In this document: in pieces, positions 12,681 to 22,440 of the stretch
How positions within the stretch are numbered: position 1 is the first letter of the stretch
Layout: each line of letters begins with the position of its first letter
Assembly (NCBI RefSeq): GCF_050003625.1
Contig: NC_134398.1
Coordinates: forward strand, 94,821,674 to 94,885,673
Source of the DNA: Haematobia irritans
Lineage: Eukaryota > Arthropoda > Insecta > Diptera > Muscidae
Length of the DNA stretch: 64,000 nt
Direction: 5' to 3'
Translations under genes and position numbers: made by a program
The notes under the pieces: model-generated
What the model saw: only the letters and a program-made list of their open reading frames with translations
Databases searched by the model: none
What the model was told of the DNA's origin: nothing

Positions 12681-13935
12681 GGTAGGAACGAAGCGTTGGG
12701 TTCTGAATTATATGTGTGGACGCCAGTCGTACGTGGAATTCAGGGACAAGAAGTCAAAACCCCGTAGAGTTAAACAGGGAGTTCACCAGGGAGGGGTGAT
12801 ATCTCCGGCACTGTTTTACCTCTACCTGTCCTCGATTCCACCCCCTCCTGACGGCGTCGAGATTGTGTCTTATGCGGACGATTGCACAATCATGGCATCC
12901 GGGCCCATTTATGATGACATTTGCGATCGATTAAATGTCTACCTCGCTGATCTTACCAGTTATTTCACTGCAAGAAATTTGAGGATATCTCCCACCAAAT
13001 CCTCAGCCACACTATTCACTACATGGGTGGCGGAAGTACGCAGGCAGTTGAATGTCAGAGTCGATGGCGAAACAATTCCGACAACAAATTACCCCCAAGA
13101 TTCTCGGGGTCACATTCGACAGCCTTTATGAGTCGTCCGCCCATGCCACTGCAATTTGTGATAAGCTCCGCGGTAGAAACAAGGTCCTCAAGTCGCTTGC
13201 CGGCAGCACTTGGGGTGCGGACAAAGAAACCTTGTTAACTACATATAAGGCAATTGGCCGGTCAGTGGTAAACTATGCAGCGCCAGTGTGGACACCTCAA
13301 ACGGGCGATACGCAGTGGAATAACATAAAGACCTGTCAGAACGCTGCCCTTAGAACCGCAACAGGATGTCTCCGCAGTACACCCCTGGATCACCTTTATT
13401 CGGAGACCAAGATCACCCCAGTGCGTCGACACAACTACATGTTGTCAAAGCAGTACCTCTTGGGATGCCATCGAAGTTGTCATCCGAATCACCATCTTGT
13501 GGATAGACAACTTCCACCCAGGAATGTAAGGGTTGATCTTCACCTTCTAGAGCCCGAGATCCAGCGTTACAAAAGATAGCCTCTAGAGCAGGCAGCATAC
13601 CAGACAGGTCTGAACAGGATTCATGAGGATACTGTAGCTGAAGCGGTGAGAAGCTACAAGGTTAATCCTGTTCTCGGAGTCCGACCGCCGCCCATTGCAC
13701 CGGAGAAGAGAGACCTCCCACGGCAGACAAGGGTAGTTTTGACCCAACTAAGATCAGGCAAGTGCAGCCGACTCAATTCATACTTATCAGTGATTGATAG
13801 CAGCGTAGCTGACGTGTGTCCCATATGTAATCAAGGGCCACATGACACTCGTCACCTTTTTGCTTGTCCAGCTAAGCCTACCCGTCTCACTACCAGATCA
13901 CTCTGGACACACCTCATCCTTGTCGCAGAGTTCCA
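12411..13935 (+). pseudogene. LINE-D reverse transcriptase fragment (broken)
   Basis: The plus strand encodes a non-LTR reverse transcriptase lacking its endonuclease and N-terminus. Coding similarity starts abruptly near 12411 inside the conserved 'SLLSPVAKTLE' segment. It continues through FDLSKAFDTV (catalytic Asp), GVHQGGVISPALFYLYL and SYADDCTIM, which holds the catalytic YADD box at about 12868-12882. A one-base frameshift near 13085-13100 moves the thumb region ('PKILGVTFDS') to another frame, and a TAG at 13577-13579 interrupts that frame. The C-terminal zinc-knuckle-like CPICNQGPHDTRHLFAC follows at about 13820-13870. The motifs fit the Jockey/LOA side of the LINE tree, but the exact clade is uncertain. 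The first 270 bp are repeated in inverted orientation at 14181-14450. Confidence 0.8.
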
Positions 13936-13978
13936 TTTTGTTCTATGCTTGTGTAGTTCAGCTGGTAGCCAGATCAAG
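13932..13978 (+). repeat. ~48-bp segment repeated inverted at ~21010-21062
   Basis: The stretch from 'ccattttgttctatgc' to 'ggtagccagatcaagg' occurs again as its reverse complement just beyond the 5' end of LINE-A1. Both copies adjoin TTAGG/CCTAA tails. It may be the 3' end of a LINE or part of a tRNA-like SINE head ('tagttcagctgg' resembles a tRNA A box). I cannot decide which. Confidence 0.5.
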
Positions 13979-14180
13979 GTTAGGTTAGGTTAGGTGGCAG
14001 CCCGATGTATCAGGCTCACTTAGACTATTCAGTCCATTGTGATACCACATTGGTGAACTTCTCTCTTATCACTGAGTGCTGCCCGATTCCATGTTAAGCT
14101 CAATGACAAGGGACCTCCTTTTTATAGCCGAGTCCGAACGGCGTTCCACATTGCAGTGAAACCACAAAGCTTCTCTAAGT
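13979..14180 (-). mobile_element. SINE fragment S1, 5'-truncated
   Basis: On the minus strand this reads as the 3' part of the SINE seen complete at 35158-35509: the body with 'ctcggctataaaaaggagg' and 'atggaatcgggcagcactc', the LINE-A-like 3' segment, then a (CCTAA)n-type tail. The tRNA head is missing. At its truncated end, a 13-bp segment between CCAC and GTGG is inverted relative to the complete SINE. It abuts the right palindrome arm. Confidence 0.8.
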
Positions 14181-14450
14181 GGTAGGGACGTGTTCTCGAT
14201 GTCCTCGAATAATGTGGCATGGTTGACCGTATCGAACGCTTTCGATAGGTCAAACGCCACGAGGACCGTCCTATGACACGGCTTGGGCTGATTAAGTCCC
14301 CTATTGATATGTGTCGAAATGGCATGTAAGGCTGTCGTCGTACTATGTACCTTACGGAATCCATGTTGACGGTGGGCAGCTGGAAAATTCTCCACAAGGC
14401 TGGGGAGGAGTAGTGCCTCAAGTGTCTTGGCTACTGGCGAGAGAAGGGAT
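14181..14450 (-). pseudogene. Inverted duplicate of the LINE-D RT start
   Basis: The minus strand repeats the first ~90 codons of the LINE-D fragment (through the FDLSKAFDTV catalytic block and on to 'IENTSLP'), after which the frame runs into SINE sequence at 14180. It lacks the YADD box and everything downstream. It was created by the inverted duplication that made the palindrome and has no independent coding value. Confidence 0.85.
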
Positions 14451-15182
14451 ATATTTATTATTTTAAATTAGTGAGAAAATTTTTAGTTTTTTTCAAAATT
14501 ATTGAACATAAATAACAAACAATAAGTCTATCAATTCGTGATGGTGTATAAAGAAAGAAAACAGCAACAGAATAACAACCCCTTCATTCGTCTTCATTTT
14601 GTAATCTTCAATTAACAGGTAACATTCATACAGTGACGCTAACCTTTTGTGAAAAAATTGGTTTATGATTTTTTATATTTGTAGGTATTGAAATTGTAAA
14701 AGGAGGACAAAATCGTTACGCAGCATCTTATTAAAAGTGGAAGGAACAAGAAGAAGAAAAACATTACGTTTTACAGTTGGTAACTTTACATGGAAATTGG
14801 AAATAGTGGAATAGTGAACTAATATTTCAAGGCCAGTCGATTCTGTTGGTTCTAAATAAATATATATTTTATATATTAATAAAACATGTCTTTTATTGAA
14901 GAAAAATGCCTATATAAATAAATAAAACTGTATTTAAAAACGAAGGTAAGCAGTTCTAATTTTGAAGTAAAAGGTTTACCACAAATATGTAAGATTTGTC
15001 CAAATGAATGAAAAAAGTTCAATAAAATCATTCCATATATGCATTCAATTCAGTTAATTTTTGTCATATAAAGGTACATAAATATAGGAAAATGCAGTAG
15101 CGTAGCTAGACAATTTTCCTAGGGGGGGGGCTATAGCCCACCTAGCTAAAAATTAATAGACTGAAGTTATAGATTAACTAAA

Positions 15183-15418
15183 CCCTCTAATGCCCAATCC
15201 TGCCTTTAGGCGGGCTTCGTTATATGAGGAAGCCTTTAGTAAAACACACCTTAAGCCAACAAAACTGGGTAAAATAAAAAGAAAATTTCGGTAAAACTGT
15301 TCAAGAGGCTTTGCAGCATATACTGAATTTTACCGTATAAATTTTTCTTGTTTTCTTGAGTTTGTATCGTTAACATTGAGTTTTAGTCAGCTGGCAAAAA
15401 AATTGGGGCATTAGAGAG
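15183..15418. mobile_element. piggyBac-like MITE (right palindrome arm)
   Basis: Inverted copy of 11445-11680 within the palindrome arm, with ends ccctctaatgccc and ggggcattagagag. It is flanked by TAAA on one side and an intact TTAA (15419-15422) on the other. One terminal base differs from the left-arm copy. Confidence 0.65.
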
Positions 15419-15768
15419 TTAATATTTTATTTTATAAAAATAAATAAAAAGTCAGACTTCAACATAACTAGACAATTAATTTATAATAAAGCAACTAATA
15501 GTTCCATAATTTTTCCCAGCAAAAAAATTGAAAGTTGTTCTAAAGACACAATTTTATGGTAAAAGCACTTCCAAAAATGTCCTCATTAAGATGCTAATTG
15601 TTTTAGCTATACAGGAAGTTTTTAAATTCAATTTCTATAACCTTTTTAATGGGTATTTTTTTAAATACATTAAAAAAGGGTAAACATTAATAACATTTTG
15701 CCGCAAAAAAAACCAAATCTATTCTAGAAATATCGATAATTTTTGGAAATGTTCGAGGTCAAACGTTT

Positions 15769-15821
15769 CCACATTGCAGTGAAACCACTTAGAGAAGCTT
15801 TGTGGTTTCACTGCAATGTGG
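15769..15821. repeat. Perfect 20-bp inverted repeat with 13-base loop
   Basis: Stem ccacattgcagtgaaaccac (15769-15788), loop ttagagaagcttt, stem gtggtttcactgcaatgtgg (15802-15821). It lies exactly at the junction of the right palindrome arm and SINE fragment S2. The loop is flipped relative to the complete SINE at 35158-35509. Confidence 0.9.
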
Positions 15822-15987
15822 AACGCCGTTCGGACTCGGCTATAAAAAGGAGGTCCCTTGTCATTGAGCTTAACATGGAATCGGGCAGCACTCAGTGATA
15901 AGAGAGAAGTTCACCAATGTGGTATCACAATGGACTGAATAGTCTAAGTGAGCCTGATATTAATCGGGCTGCCACCTAACCTAACCT
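15802..15987 (+). mobile_element. SINE fragment S2, 5'-truncated
   Basis: Plus-strand copy of the SINE body and 3' end, from 'gtggtttcactgcaatgtgg' through 'ggctataaaaaggaggtccc' and the conserved 3' block to a 'cctaacctaacct' tail. It has no tRNA head. Its tail meets the tail of LINE-A1 head-on, producing a perfect palindrome at 15974-16001. Confidence 0.82.
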
Positions 15988-16001
15988 AGGTTAGGTTAGG
16001 T
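15974..16001. repeat. Tail-to-tail (CCTAA)/(TTAGG) palindrome
   Basis: 28 bp of perfect dyad symmetry centred on cctagg at 15985-15990, formed where the (CCTAA)n tail of SINE S2 meets the tail of LINE-A1. Beyond the perfect core the arms remain similar (SINE and LINE-A 3' ends), so the imperfect palindrome extends roughly 80 bp each way. Confidence 0.9.
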
Positions 16002-16124
16002 TAAAGTGGCAGCCCGATTAAGATTCAGGCTCACTTAGACTATTCAGTCCATTGTGATACCACATTAACTAAAAGTACCTACTACATATGGGCACTTCTA
16101 GTTTTAACCGCTGAACCTTCTTGA

Positions 16125-18834
16125 TTATTTTTCTTTGTTGAACCAACCAGATTGTTCCAAAAACATTAGCAGACTGCTTAAGTTAACGTTTTCCAGATCC
16201 GCCAGTAATCTGAAGCTATATGCTCCTAAAAGTTGCTTGCGCTTTACACAAAATGCAGGACACTCACACAAGAGGTGTTTAATTGATTCTTTTTCCTCCG
16301 CATCATGACAGCTCATACAATAGTCATTATACTTCGCGTCAATAGTTTTTGCAAAATCTCCTATCAGGCAGCGACCCGTTATAGCAGATATCAGGAGTGA
16401 TATCTGACGTCTCGAGAACATTAGCATATCTAGTATGCGGTTTATGTTGAAATGGGGCCATAGTTGCTTGGTGTCGTTACAACCTTTGCAATTCTCCCAT
16501 CGAACATTTGCCATCATAACAGCCTTCTCACGCAGCATGAGCTTGCAGGTAGCTAGGGGCATACCAACAAATTCTAGTTCCCCTGGAATATGTAAGGTAG
16601 TCCCTAGCCTTGCCAACTCATCCGCTTCGCAGTTCCCCGGTATGTTCCTATGGCCAGGCACCCATATTAGCTGAATATTGTACTACTCAGCCATCTCATT
16701 GAGAGATTTGCGGCAGTCGATGGCCGTTTTCGAGTTGAGGAACACAGAGTCCAAGGATTTTATTGCAGGTTGACTGTCTGGGTATATATTAATGCCCACA
16801 TTTTTTGGAACATTACTTCTCAGCCAATTCGCCACCTCTCTTATTGCTAATATTTCAGCCTGAAAAACACTACAGTGATTAGGTAATCTTTTCGCTATTC
16901 GAAGTTCCAGATCATTAGAATATACTCCGAAACCCAATTGTCCATCCAATTTGGAGCCATCAGTGTAGAAATCCATATATTCTTTATTCCCCGGGGTATG
17001 TGTGCTCCACGCCTCACTGTGGGGGATTACAGTCTCAAACTTTTTGTCGAAAAGTGGACTCGCCAAAGTGTAATCCACTACGTTAGGCACATCTGGCATT
17101 ATTTTGAGGACAGAACTGTGACCGTAACCTTTTTCCAACCACAGCGATAGTTCGCGCAACCGCACAGCCGTTGTTGCAGCTGACTGTTTGGCCAAAATGT
17201 CTAAAGGCAATAGATGCAACATGACATTAAGGGAATTTGTTCCTGTCTTGCTGAATGCGCCTGAAATACACAAACCCGCCATACGCAGAACTTTATCTAA
17301 ACCAGTCGGTTTCTGAAGTGCCGGCCACCAGACTACAACACCATATAGCATTATAGGTCCAACCTCTGCCGTGTATAGCCAATGCACAATTTTTGGTTTT
17401 AGTCCCCACTTTTTTCCTATTGCCTTTTTGCACGAGTACAAAGCTACAGTTGCCTTCCTCGCCCTTTCTTCAATATTAAGCTTAAAGTTCAGCTTCCTGT
17501 CCAAAATAACGCCAAGGTATTTTGCACAATCACCAAAGGGAATTTCAATACCCCCTAAGGAAATAGGCCTAACCGTGGGAGTTTTGCGATCTTTGCAGTA
17601 CATGACTAATTCTGTCTTTGCAGGATTTACCCCAAGACCATTGTCTTTCGCCCATTTCTCAGTCATCCGGAGGGCCCTCTGAATAATATCTCTGATTGTG
17701 GATGAGAATTTTCCCCTGACTGCCAGAGCTACATCATCGTATGCCACCACTTTTATCCTTTCTTTTTCTAGAGTAACCAGAAGGCTATTTATAGCAACAT
17801 TCCAAAGAAGAGGTGATAGAACTCCTCCTTGGGGAGTGCCTCTGTTCACATACCTTTGTATGTTTGCTTGTCCTAGTGTGGCTGAAATACGTCTCTTCAT
17901 TAGCAGTTCGTCTAACAGCCTGAGTATACATGGATCAACATTCAGAGTTGTCAGTCCATTTAATATCGAGCTCGGATGGACATTATTGAACGCCCCTTCG
18001 ATGTCTAGAAACGCCACGATTGTGTATTCTTTGACAGATAGTGAGCTTTCAATAAAGCTGACTAGTTCATGTAGTGCGGTCTCAGTAGACCTGCCCTTCG
18101 AGTATGCATGCTGTCGTTTCGAGAACAACCCCGAATCGATGCTAGTTCTAAGATAAATATCTATCATCCTCTCCAGAGTCTTAAGTAGGAATGAGGATAA
18201 GCTGATTGGTCGGAAATCCTTCGCCCTCGAGTGAGAGGCTTTTCTCGCTTCAGGTATGAAAACGACTTTTGTTTCCCTCCACTTTCCTGGGATATATGAT
18301 AAGTTGATACATCCTTTATATATCACCGACAACCAGGGGATAATTTTGTCAGTTACAGCTTGTAACTCCGCCGGAGTAATTCCATCAGGTCCAGGGGATT
18401 TGAATGGTCCAAAGCTATTTAGCGCCCATCTTATTCTAGTTTCCGATACAATTTCCTCGACAGGAAACGACCGCTGAGCAACTGTGGCACCGCCAGTACA
18501 TGGTTCAACCGTCTGATTTCCAGGAAAATGTGTGTCCAATAGTACCTCCAGCGTCTCCTCACTGGACGTTGTCCAATTGCCCTCCGATGTTTTAATGAAA
18601 CCTGGAGCTGAGTTGGTGGGTGCTAGAACCTTCCGTAGTCTGGAAGCCTCGGACGTATTCTCAATACTGCTGCAGTAATCATTCCAAGAGTTATGCTGAG
18701 CCTTTCTCAGTTCTCGCTTGTATCCTCTCAGATTCTTCTTGTAAGCGTCCCAGTCCTCAGGGGCTCTGGTGGACTTTGCCTTGTTAAAGAGCTTTCTGCA
18801 GGATTTCCTCATATTACTTAATTCTGTAGACCAC
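16125..18834 (-). pseudogene. LINE-A1 ORF2, RT / RNase H / zinc-knuckle part (inactivated)
   Basis: The frame covers the second half of the LINE-A polyprotein. RT blocks include FRPISLSSFLLKTLERMI, FLDIEGAFNNVHPSSI and GTPQGGVLSPLLWNV. The catalytic YADD box is reduced to YDD by a 3-base deletion near 17738; the related copy at 31119 onward keeps YADD. RNase H follows with Asp in FYTDGSK, Glu in FQAEILAI, Asp in IYPDSQPAI and, after a stop, Asp in NCEADELARLG. The stop is TAG at 16683-16685, where the A2 copy has a Gln codon. The C-terminus has a CCHC-like knuckle (CMSCHD...HLLCEC). With a frameshift upstream, this enzyme should be dead. Confidence 0.88.
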
Positions 18835-19725
18835 CAATGGTCGATGTTTCCCCCTTGGCTTTCCTCTAGGGCATGCAGCTTTCAGTGAGATGTTGAAGGC
18901 CTTAGTAATCCTCTCCACTGCGTGTTCGATAACTTGCACAGTGCTCATATTTGTCTCTGGTATTTCCGGTATCATCATATTGAACGATTCCCTATACCTA
19001 TTCCAGTCAGCTTTCCTAACTTTTGGCGGAAATATGGTCTTGGTGGTATGAACATCAAATTTGAAACTGATGTAGCGATGATCTGAGAAGCTGTGTTCAC
19101 TTAAAACATGCCACTCAGATATCATTTCATTCAGTTTTTGTGAGGCCAAGGTGATGTCCAAAACCTCTTGCCTGTTTTTAGTGACAAAGGTTGGGGCATC
19201 TCCCTTGTTGCAAACTACCAGATTAGTACGCAAAATAAACTCTATTAGCGACTCTCCCCTTGCATTAGTATCACTACTTCCCCATATACTATGATGCGCA
19301 TTCGCATCGCATCCCATAATGAGTTTCGTCTTTGTTTTCAGTGACTCCTCAACTAAGGTCTTAACGGCACATGGAGGCATCTCCCTGTCATGTCCTATAT
19401 AGACCGAAGATACCCAATATTTGCATTTGGCTATTTCTAAATTGGCAACGACAGTGTCTGCATTGCACATTGAAGGAAGCAGAAACAAGTTAAGCTCGTT
19501 TTTAGCAATTATACAGGCTCGAATTACATCATTACCAGTATACTGCAATAGTTTGAACCCCGGAGTACTTAATTCACATATTTTGTTTCTATAAACATAT
19601 GGTTCTTGAATAAGAACTATGTCTATGTCCCCTTTCATTAGGAGAACTTTTAAGGCAGCACATGCAGCCTTACAATGAAGAAGATTTATCTGAAGGATCC
19701 GTAGGACCATCGAGATTTTCAACAA
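18814..19725 (-). pseudogene. LINE-A1 ORF2, N-terminal APE-type endonuclease
   Basis: The 303-codon frame starts with ATG at 19725, 56 bp inside the end of ORF1. It carries AP-endonuclease-like blocks: 'RILQINLLHCKAA' (Asn), 'DIVLIQEPYV' (catalytic Glu), 'LIMGCDANAHHSIWG' (Asp/Asn/His) and 'SEHSFSDHRYISF' (terminal SDH box). In LINEs this domain nicks the target DNA to prime reverse transcription. An indel (net minus 2) near 18836-18842, just before the conserved 'WW(T/S)TELSN' segment, puts the RT domain out of frame, so the chain ends prematurely. The ORF1/ORF2 overlap implies translation of ORF2 by re-initiation or frameshifting; that is inference. Confidence 0.85.
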
Positions 19726-20881
19726 CCGTCACATCAGCCGCTTCAATCGAGTCATCAAGAATGTCCTCTTCAGAGATATCGGTGACTCTCGCAATAACCA
19801 TAGGTTCAACTTTGGTGAGTTCTGAGGCAGTAGAAGCCTCCTCACGCATACGGTATCTATCCATGTCTTCAACTTTGGTATCTCCCTCGACTTCGCAAGA
19901 GGATCCGCTTACTTCTGATTCAGACAGAGGCTTGTCCATTTCTGAATCCTTTAGCTGATCGTTTTTATACACCTTCATTTGGATATAATGAAAGCCATAA
20001 CATACACGGCCCTGAGACTTTGCTAAATTTGGCAAAGACTGAGTGTTCAATATAAACACTGCATGCCGTCTTGGCCCATCCACTTCATCCAAACGGCCAA
20101 CCTTCCAATCAGCTGTTGGAAGATCTGGATTGCATCGTTTCAGTCTATTTAAAATAGATTCAGGGTCAGAAGGGTTTGCAGGTATCCACGCATGTGCTCT
20201 AGGTCTAGCCGGTATGTCTTTCTTCTCGACTAACTCTAGAGCAGCTCCTTCCCAAACTTCACCAATTAGTATCAGAGCAGCTTTAAAATATTCTATAAAT
20301 AAAATATTCTTAAATCGTCCTTGATACCAACCAGCCTCTTGGTGTCGAGGATCTGGGCCGGGAAACTTTTCCAGCACCTGTGAGTAGACGACAGACAGAG
20401 CATTCTCAATTTCCCCCCATTTTTGCTTTGGAACCATACCGTCCAATGCTCCTTTATTAATGATAGCCATCACAAGGCTGTCTTTATCAACTGAGGCAAA
20501 CGATCTTTGATCCCTTTTGGAGGATGGCAGCTCATCCGGCGATCGTTCCCTTTTTCCAGTCTCAAGAATTCCTTGAGCCCATTTTAAGGAATCGCTTTGT
20601 TTAGCCGACATCGTGCTTGGGTCGACTGATCCTAACTTCTTTAGGATAAACAAAGCATTTCTGCGTTCCTTGAATCTCTTTCGTGAGGGATTACCTCCTT
20701 TTGATGTCGTTACCTTAGAAAAAGTTCGACTTGTCATAGTGTCGCCACCTGTCGACCCGTCTACAGGTCGACTAATTGGGCCTAACTCTTGGTCATTGCC
20801 CAGATTTATAACTCCAGTCGATACCCGTCCACTGGGCCCTGAAGTTAGCAACCCAGTGGATGACTTGGAATTTCGCTGCAT
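19670..20881 (-). CDS. LINE-A1 ORF1 (gag-like, 403 aa)
   Basis: An uninterrupted 403-codon frame that begins in the expected place for LINE ORF1 and ends within the first codons of ORF2. The N-terminal ~110 residues are Ser/Thr/Gly/Lys-rich and probably disordered. The central part (about 140-310) contains 'RPRAHAWIPANP' and 'TADWKVGRLDEVDGPRRHA', which resemble the insect DUF4780-type domain by memory. The last ~90 residues are acidic. Such proteins coat the LINE RNA in the ribonucleoprotein. This is the only intact LINE-A ORF1 in the window; the amplified copies have a stop at the codon after 'SLKWA'. The domain name is unverified. Confidence 0.8.
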   Translation of the reverse strand: MQRNSKSSTGLLTSGPSGRVSTGVINLGNDQELGPISRPVDGSTGGDTMTSRTFSKVTTSKGGNPSRKRFKERRNALFILKKLGSVDPSTMSAKQSDSLKWAQGILETGKRERSPDELPSSKRDQRSFASVDKDSLVMAIINKGALDGMVPKQKWGEIENALSVVYSQVLEKFPGPDPRHQEAGWYQGRFKNILFIEYFKAALILIGEVWEGAALELVEKKDIPARPRAHAWIPANPSDPESILNRLKRCNPDLPTADWKVGRLDEVDGPRRHAVFILNTQSLPNLAKSQGRVCYGFHYIQMKVYKNDQLKDSEMDKPLSESEVSGSSCEVEGDTKVEDMDRYRMREEASTASELTKVEPMVIARVTDISEEDILDDSIEAADVTVVENLDGPTDPSDKSSSL

Positions 20882-20984
20882 GGTGGCTTAATATCCCACC
20901 ACACTTGAAATTCTTAGTAGGTACCTATTACGATGAGTTTATCCGATATTTAAAAACACGTCCGTTCCGTTCGACGGTTGAATT

Positions 20985-21065
20985 AACCACCCTAACCTAA
21001 CCTAACCTTAGGTTAACCTTGATCTGGCTACCAGCTGAACTACACAAGCATAGAACAAAATGGAT
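20985..21065 (-). repeat. CCTAA-repeat flank and inverted 48-bp segment
   Basis: Immediately past the 5' end of LINE-A1 lie aaccaccctaacctaac repeats, then 'aaggttaacc' and the reverse complement of 13932-13978. This may be the far side of the pre-insertion locus, or the 3' end of another element. Confidence 0.5.
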
Positions 21066-21959
21066 GAAACTACATTAAAAACTGTTACAACAACAACAAT
21101 AAATATTTTATTTGTTATTTATTATATTATTTTACTATATTATTATTTAACAATCTCTCCAACTGTATATACCATTGTGTATACCACAACAACGCCATTC
21201 AAACTAAAAAACAACCCATGCGCAAACATATCGATTACATCGATGACAGGTATCGATTACAGGTAGTTAAAAGATATATAGGAAAATGTCCTATATTCTA
21301 ACAAGTGTGTTTCCTTAAGTTTTGAAAGGATTGAATACTTCTTAGTACGAATGAACTAAAATATTTTTCTATGTCAAGTGTTATTCGTATGTATGATAAG
21401 CTTCCTATAATAATTCAGTGTTATCGTTTTATAAGAAATTTTACTAAATTTGAGGAAGCTTGGGTTTATTTCATATTTTGTTTATTTTTACGAATGCTTT
21501 GTTATCAGTGAATAAAATTTTCTTGTTCAGTAGTAAATTCTTATACCCAGCGAAGAAAAAAGTATTAGTAAAATTCCATGCCTTATTCTAGTTAATGAAC
21601 TATTCCTAACTGCTTTCAGTTTAGGATTTTTTTACTGAAACAAGTAAATTTTATTATTTCACACAAAAATTTAACTTAATGGAAAAAAAAGAAAAACTAA
21701 ATTTATAAACATTTTTTCCGTTAGTTTCGAAGGCACTTTTTTCTGGGTGCGAATGAATTTTCTCTCCGAATACTAATTTTAATCTTTTTACTCAAGCATA
21801 TACAATTTTTGGCGGTCTTATATCACAACATATATATGTTTACTCCAAATTTGTAAATTTATACTTGTTTATATTCACACATAGTATTTTTCCAATCTTT
21901 AATGGAATTTTCTTTGTGTATATATATTTTTAAGGCGCCAATTGGTTACTTTCATTATT
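21066..21959. other. AT-rich DNA with one small MITE-like element
   Basis: No gene is recognised. A segment at about 21543-21751 starts tacccagcgaagaaaaaagt and ends acttttttctgggtgcg, giving imperfect inverted termini with the same end (gcacccagaaaaaagtg) seen at 10580. Its boundaries and target duplication are not certain. Confidence 0.45.
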
Positions 21960-22440
21960 TTACTTCCAGCATACACTTTATGTCTTTCTTTCTAAACACA
22001 TATATGTTTATAGTCTATTTCTAAATTAATATATGTTTGCATCCAAGCATATTATATATACAAACATTTTATGTCCCAAACATAATATGCTCTAACATAT
22101 TAACATATATGTCCCAAACATATTATGCTAGTTTATGAACATTATATGTTTGCACTTAAAAATATTGTCTTTAAAAATTTGAGTTCCAAACATATAATTT
22201 TTACACCCAAACATATGAAAAACAGTCTTTTTCGTCCGTACACCCTCAAAAAAAATCGCTTCTGTAACATATACTCCCAAACACATTTTGCTTCAAGCAT
22301 ATACATTTTTGGGTATTGCCCAAACATTTATATATTTGATTTCTTCCAATATATAATATGTTTGAAAGCATATTGATCTAAACAATATAATATGTTTGGG
22401 TAGTCAACGAAAAGGTGTTCAACATTACATGGACTGATTT
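21960..22440 (+). repeat. AT-rich palindromic repeat family, reference copy
   Basis: About 450 bp packed with variants of 'aaacatataatatgtttg', each a near-palindrome. The left part (22000-22235) returns inverted at 24550-24790 and partly at 23815-23945. The right part (22240-22405), beginning 'acaccctcaaaaaaaatcgc', returns inverted at 25325-25492 and in direct orientation at 25675-25810. The copies are perhaps 80-90% alike. It is probably a non-autonomous DNA element or foldback family; I do not recognise it. Confidence 0.6.

Larger units (their letters stand above)
14181..15769 (-). repeat. Right arm of the large palindrome (1589 bp)
   Basis: Reverse-complement partner of 11093-12680. It is bracketed by two SINE fragments in opposite orientation (13979-14180 and 15802-15987), so the arm plus its SINE ends is itself an inverted-repeat structure of about 2 kb. 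It includes the second piggyBac-like MITE and an inverted LINE-D start. Confidence 0.9.
15988..20984 (-). mobile_element. LINE-A copy A1, nearly full-length non-LTR retrotransposon
   Basis: A complete LINE architecture is read on the minus strand. The 5' end lies near 20984 (ggttgaatt side), followed by ORF1 (20881-19670), ORF2 overlapping it by 56 bp and encoding endonuclease, RT, RNase H and a zinc knuckle (19725-16125), a short 3' UTR and a TTAGG/CCTAA-type tail near 15988-16002 instead of poly(A). An RNase H domain between RT and the C-terminal knuckle places it with the I-like group; the exact clade is uncertain. It seems to have inserted into the tail of another element, because CCACC(C)TAACCTAACC occurs on both sides. 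ORF2 carries several disabling lesions. Confidence 0.88.

Noticed and set aside
15974..16001. Interstitial telomere
   Set aside because: Only a few TTAGG units are present, and they coincide with the tails of LINE-A and SINE copies.
17371..18477. Plus-strand open frames antisense to LINE-A1 (and equivalents in all copies)
   Set aside because: They mirror the codon structure of the real minus-strand RT frame and carry no motif of their own.
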